Source: Azolla pinnata
Lineage: Eukaryota; Streptophyta; Polypodiopsida; Salviniales; Salviniaceae
Length of the DNA stretch: 20,194 nucleotides
Assembly: GCA_037176905.1 (NCBI GenBank)
Contig: JBBBWG010011835.1
Location: 1-20,194, forward strand
Reading direction: 5' to 3'
Both the position numbers and the translations under genes were made by a program. The notes under the pieces are model-generated. The model was not told the DNA's origin and searched no databases. It worked only from the letters and a program-made list of their open reading frames with translations. Shown piece by piece: positions 19,953-20,194 of this stretch; position 1 is the first letter of the stretch; each line of letters begins with the position of its first letter.

Positions 19953-20100
19953 AAAACCCTAAACCCTTGTCTTTGGATCAGGGGTTTAACCCTAAACCCT
20001 GGTCTTAGAATGGATTAAACTCTGAACCCTAAACTCTAAGCCCTAAACCCTGGTCTTAGAAAGGATTTAGCCCTGAACCCTAAACCCTGGCCTTAGATTT
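19953..20100. repeat. Degenerate telomere-like minisatellite
   Basis: AACCCTAAACCCT-type heads recur at about 19955, 19988, 20025 and 20076, joined by tails related to GGTCTTAGAATGGATTAAAC (20001), GGTCTTAGAAAGGATTTAGC (20052) and GGCCTTAGATTTGG (20089). Unit spacing varies (33, 37 and 51), so it is a composite of heptamer-like telomeric words with a non-telomeric spacer. Confidence 0.85.
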
Positions 20101-20124
20101 GGCCTAAGCAGACGTTAGTATATA

Positions 20125-20126
<2 letters not shown>

Positions 20127-20194
<68 letters not shown>
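20127..20194. repeat. (CT)n microsatellite running off the window end
   Basis: More than 30 CT units with rare TT interruptions, continuing to the last base; the true length is unknown. Confidence 0.95.

Noticed and set aside
1..20194. CRISPR array, prokaryotic operon or phage-like defence system
   Set aside because: No regularly spaced identical repeats with unique spacers, and the genes are spliced plant genes.

Overview
This is nuclear DNA of a land plant. The protein-coding genes have spliced exons with GT...AG introns. One gene is an R2R3-MYB with the MIXTA-type motif of plant epidermal regulators. Telomere-like CCCTAAA and CCCTAA arrays are scattered through the window, and plant-type microsatellites (CT, GATA, TTC, CAT) are abundant. 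I cannot name the species. A perfect hexamer array (AACCCT)5 recalls plants with TTAGGG telomeres, but degenerate heptamer copies are also present, so this does not settle the lineage.

Layout. (1) 1-1076: intergenic DNA ending in a polypurine minisatellite. (2) 1077-2649, plus strand: a four-exon gene for a short SARAF-family protein (ER lumenal domain plus one membrane helix). (3) 3727-5521, plus strand: a three-exon gene for a SNAPIN-like subunit of BLOC-1/BORC, with a proline-rich N-terminus and an acidic, internally duplicated tail. (4) 5522-7883: AT-rich intergenic DNA with two head-to-tail copies of a MITE-like element. (5) 7884-8777, plus strand: a long GC-richer reading frame for a His/Ser/Asp-rich protein with a signal-peptide-like helix; I do not recognise it. 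(6) 8778-15248: AT-rich DNA without a convincing gene, holding a hairpin minisatellite and a third copy of the MITE-like element in inverted orientation. (7) 15249-18520, minus strand: a three-exon R2R3-MYB of 828 residues carrying the MIXTA/subgroup-9 motif. (8) 18521-20194: MYB upstream region, very rich in simple repeats and telomere-like arrays.

The three recognised genes act in different processes: ER calcium homeostasis, endolysosomal trafficking and transcription. Nothing suggests that they work together, and no multi-gene system was found. The points most worth a second look are the unrecognised secreted-looking frame at 7884, the greatly enlarged and diverged MIXTA-type MYB, the truncated SARAF, and the MITE family with three diverged copies. 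All exon models come from reading splice signals, frame and family homology by eye, without transcript data.
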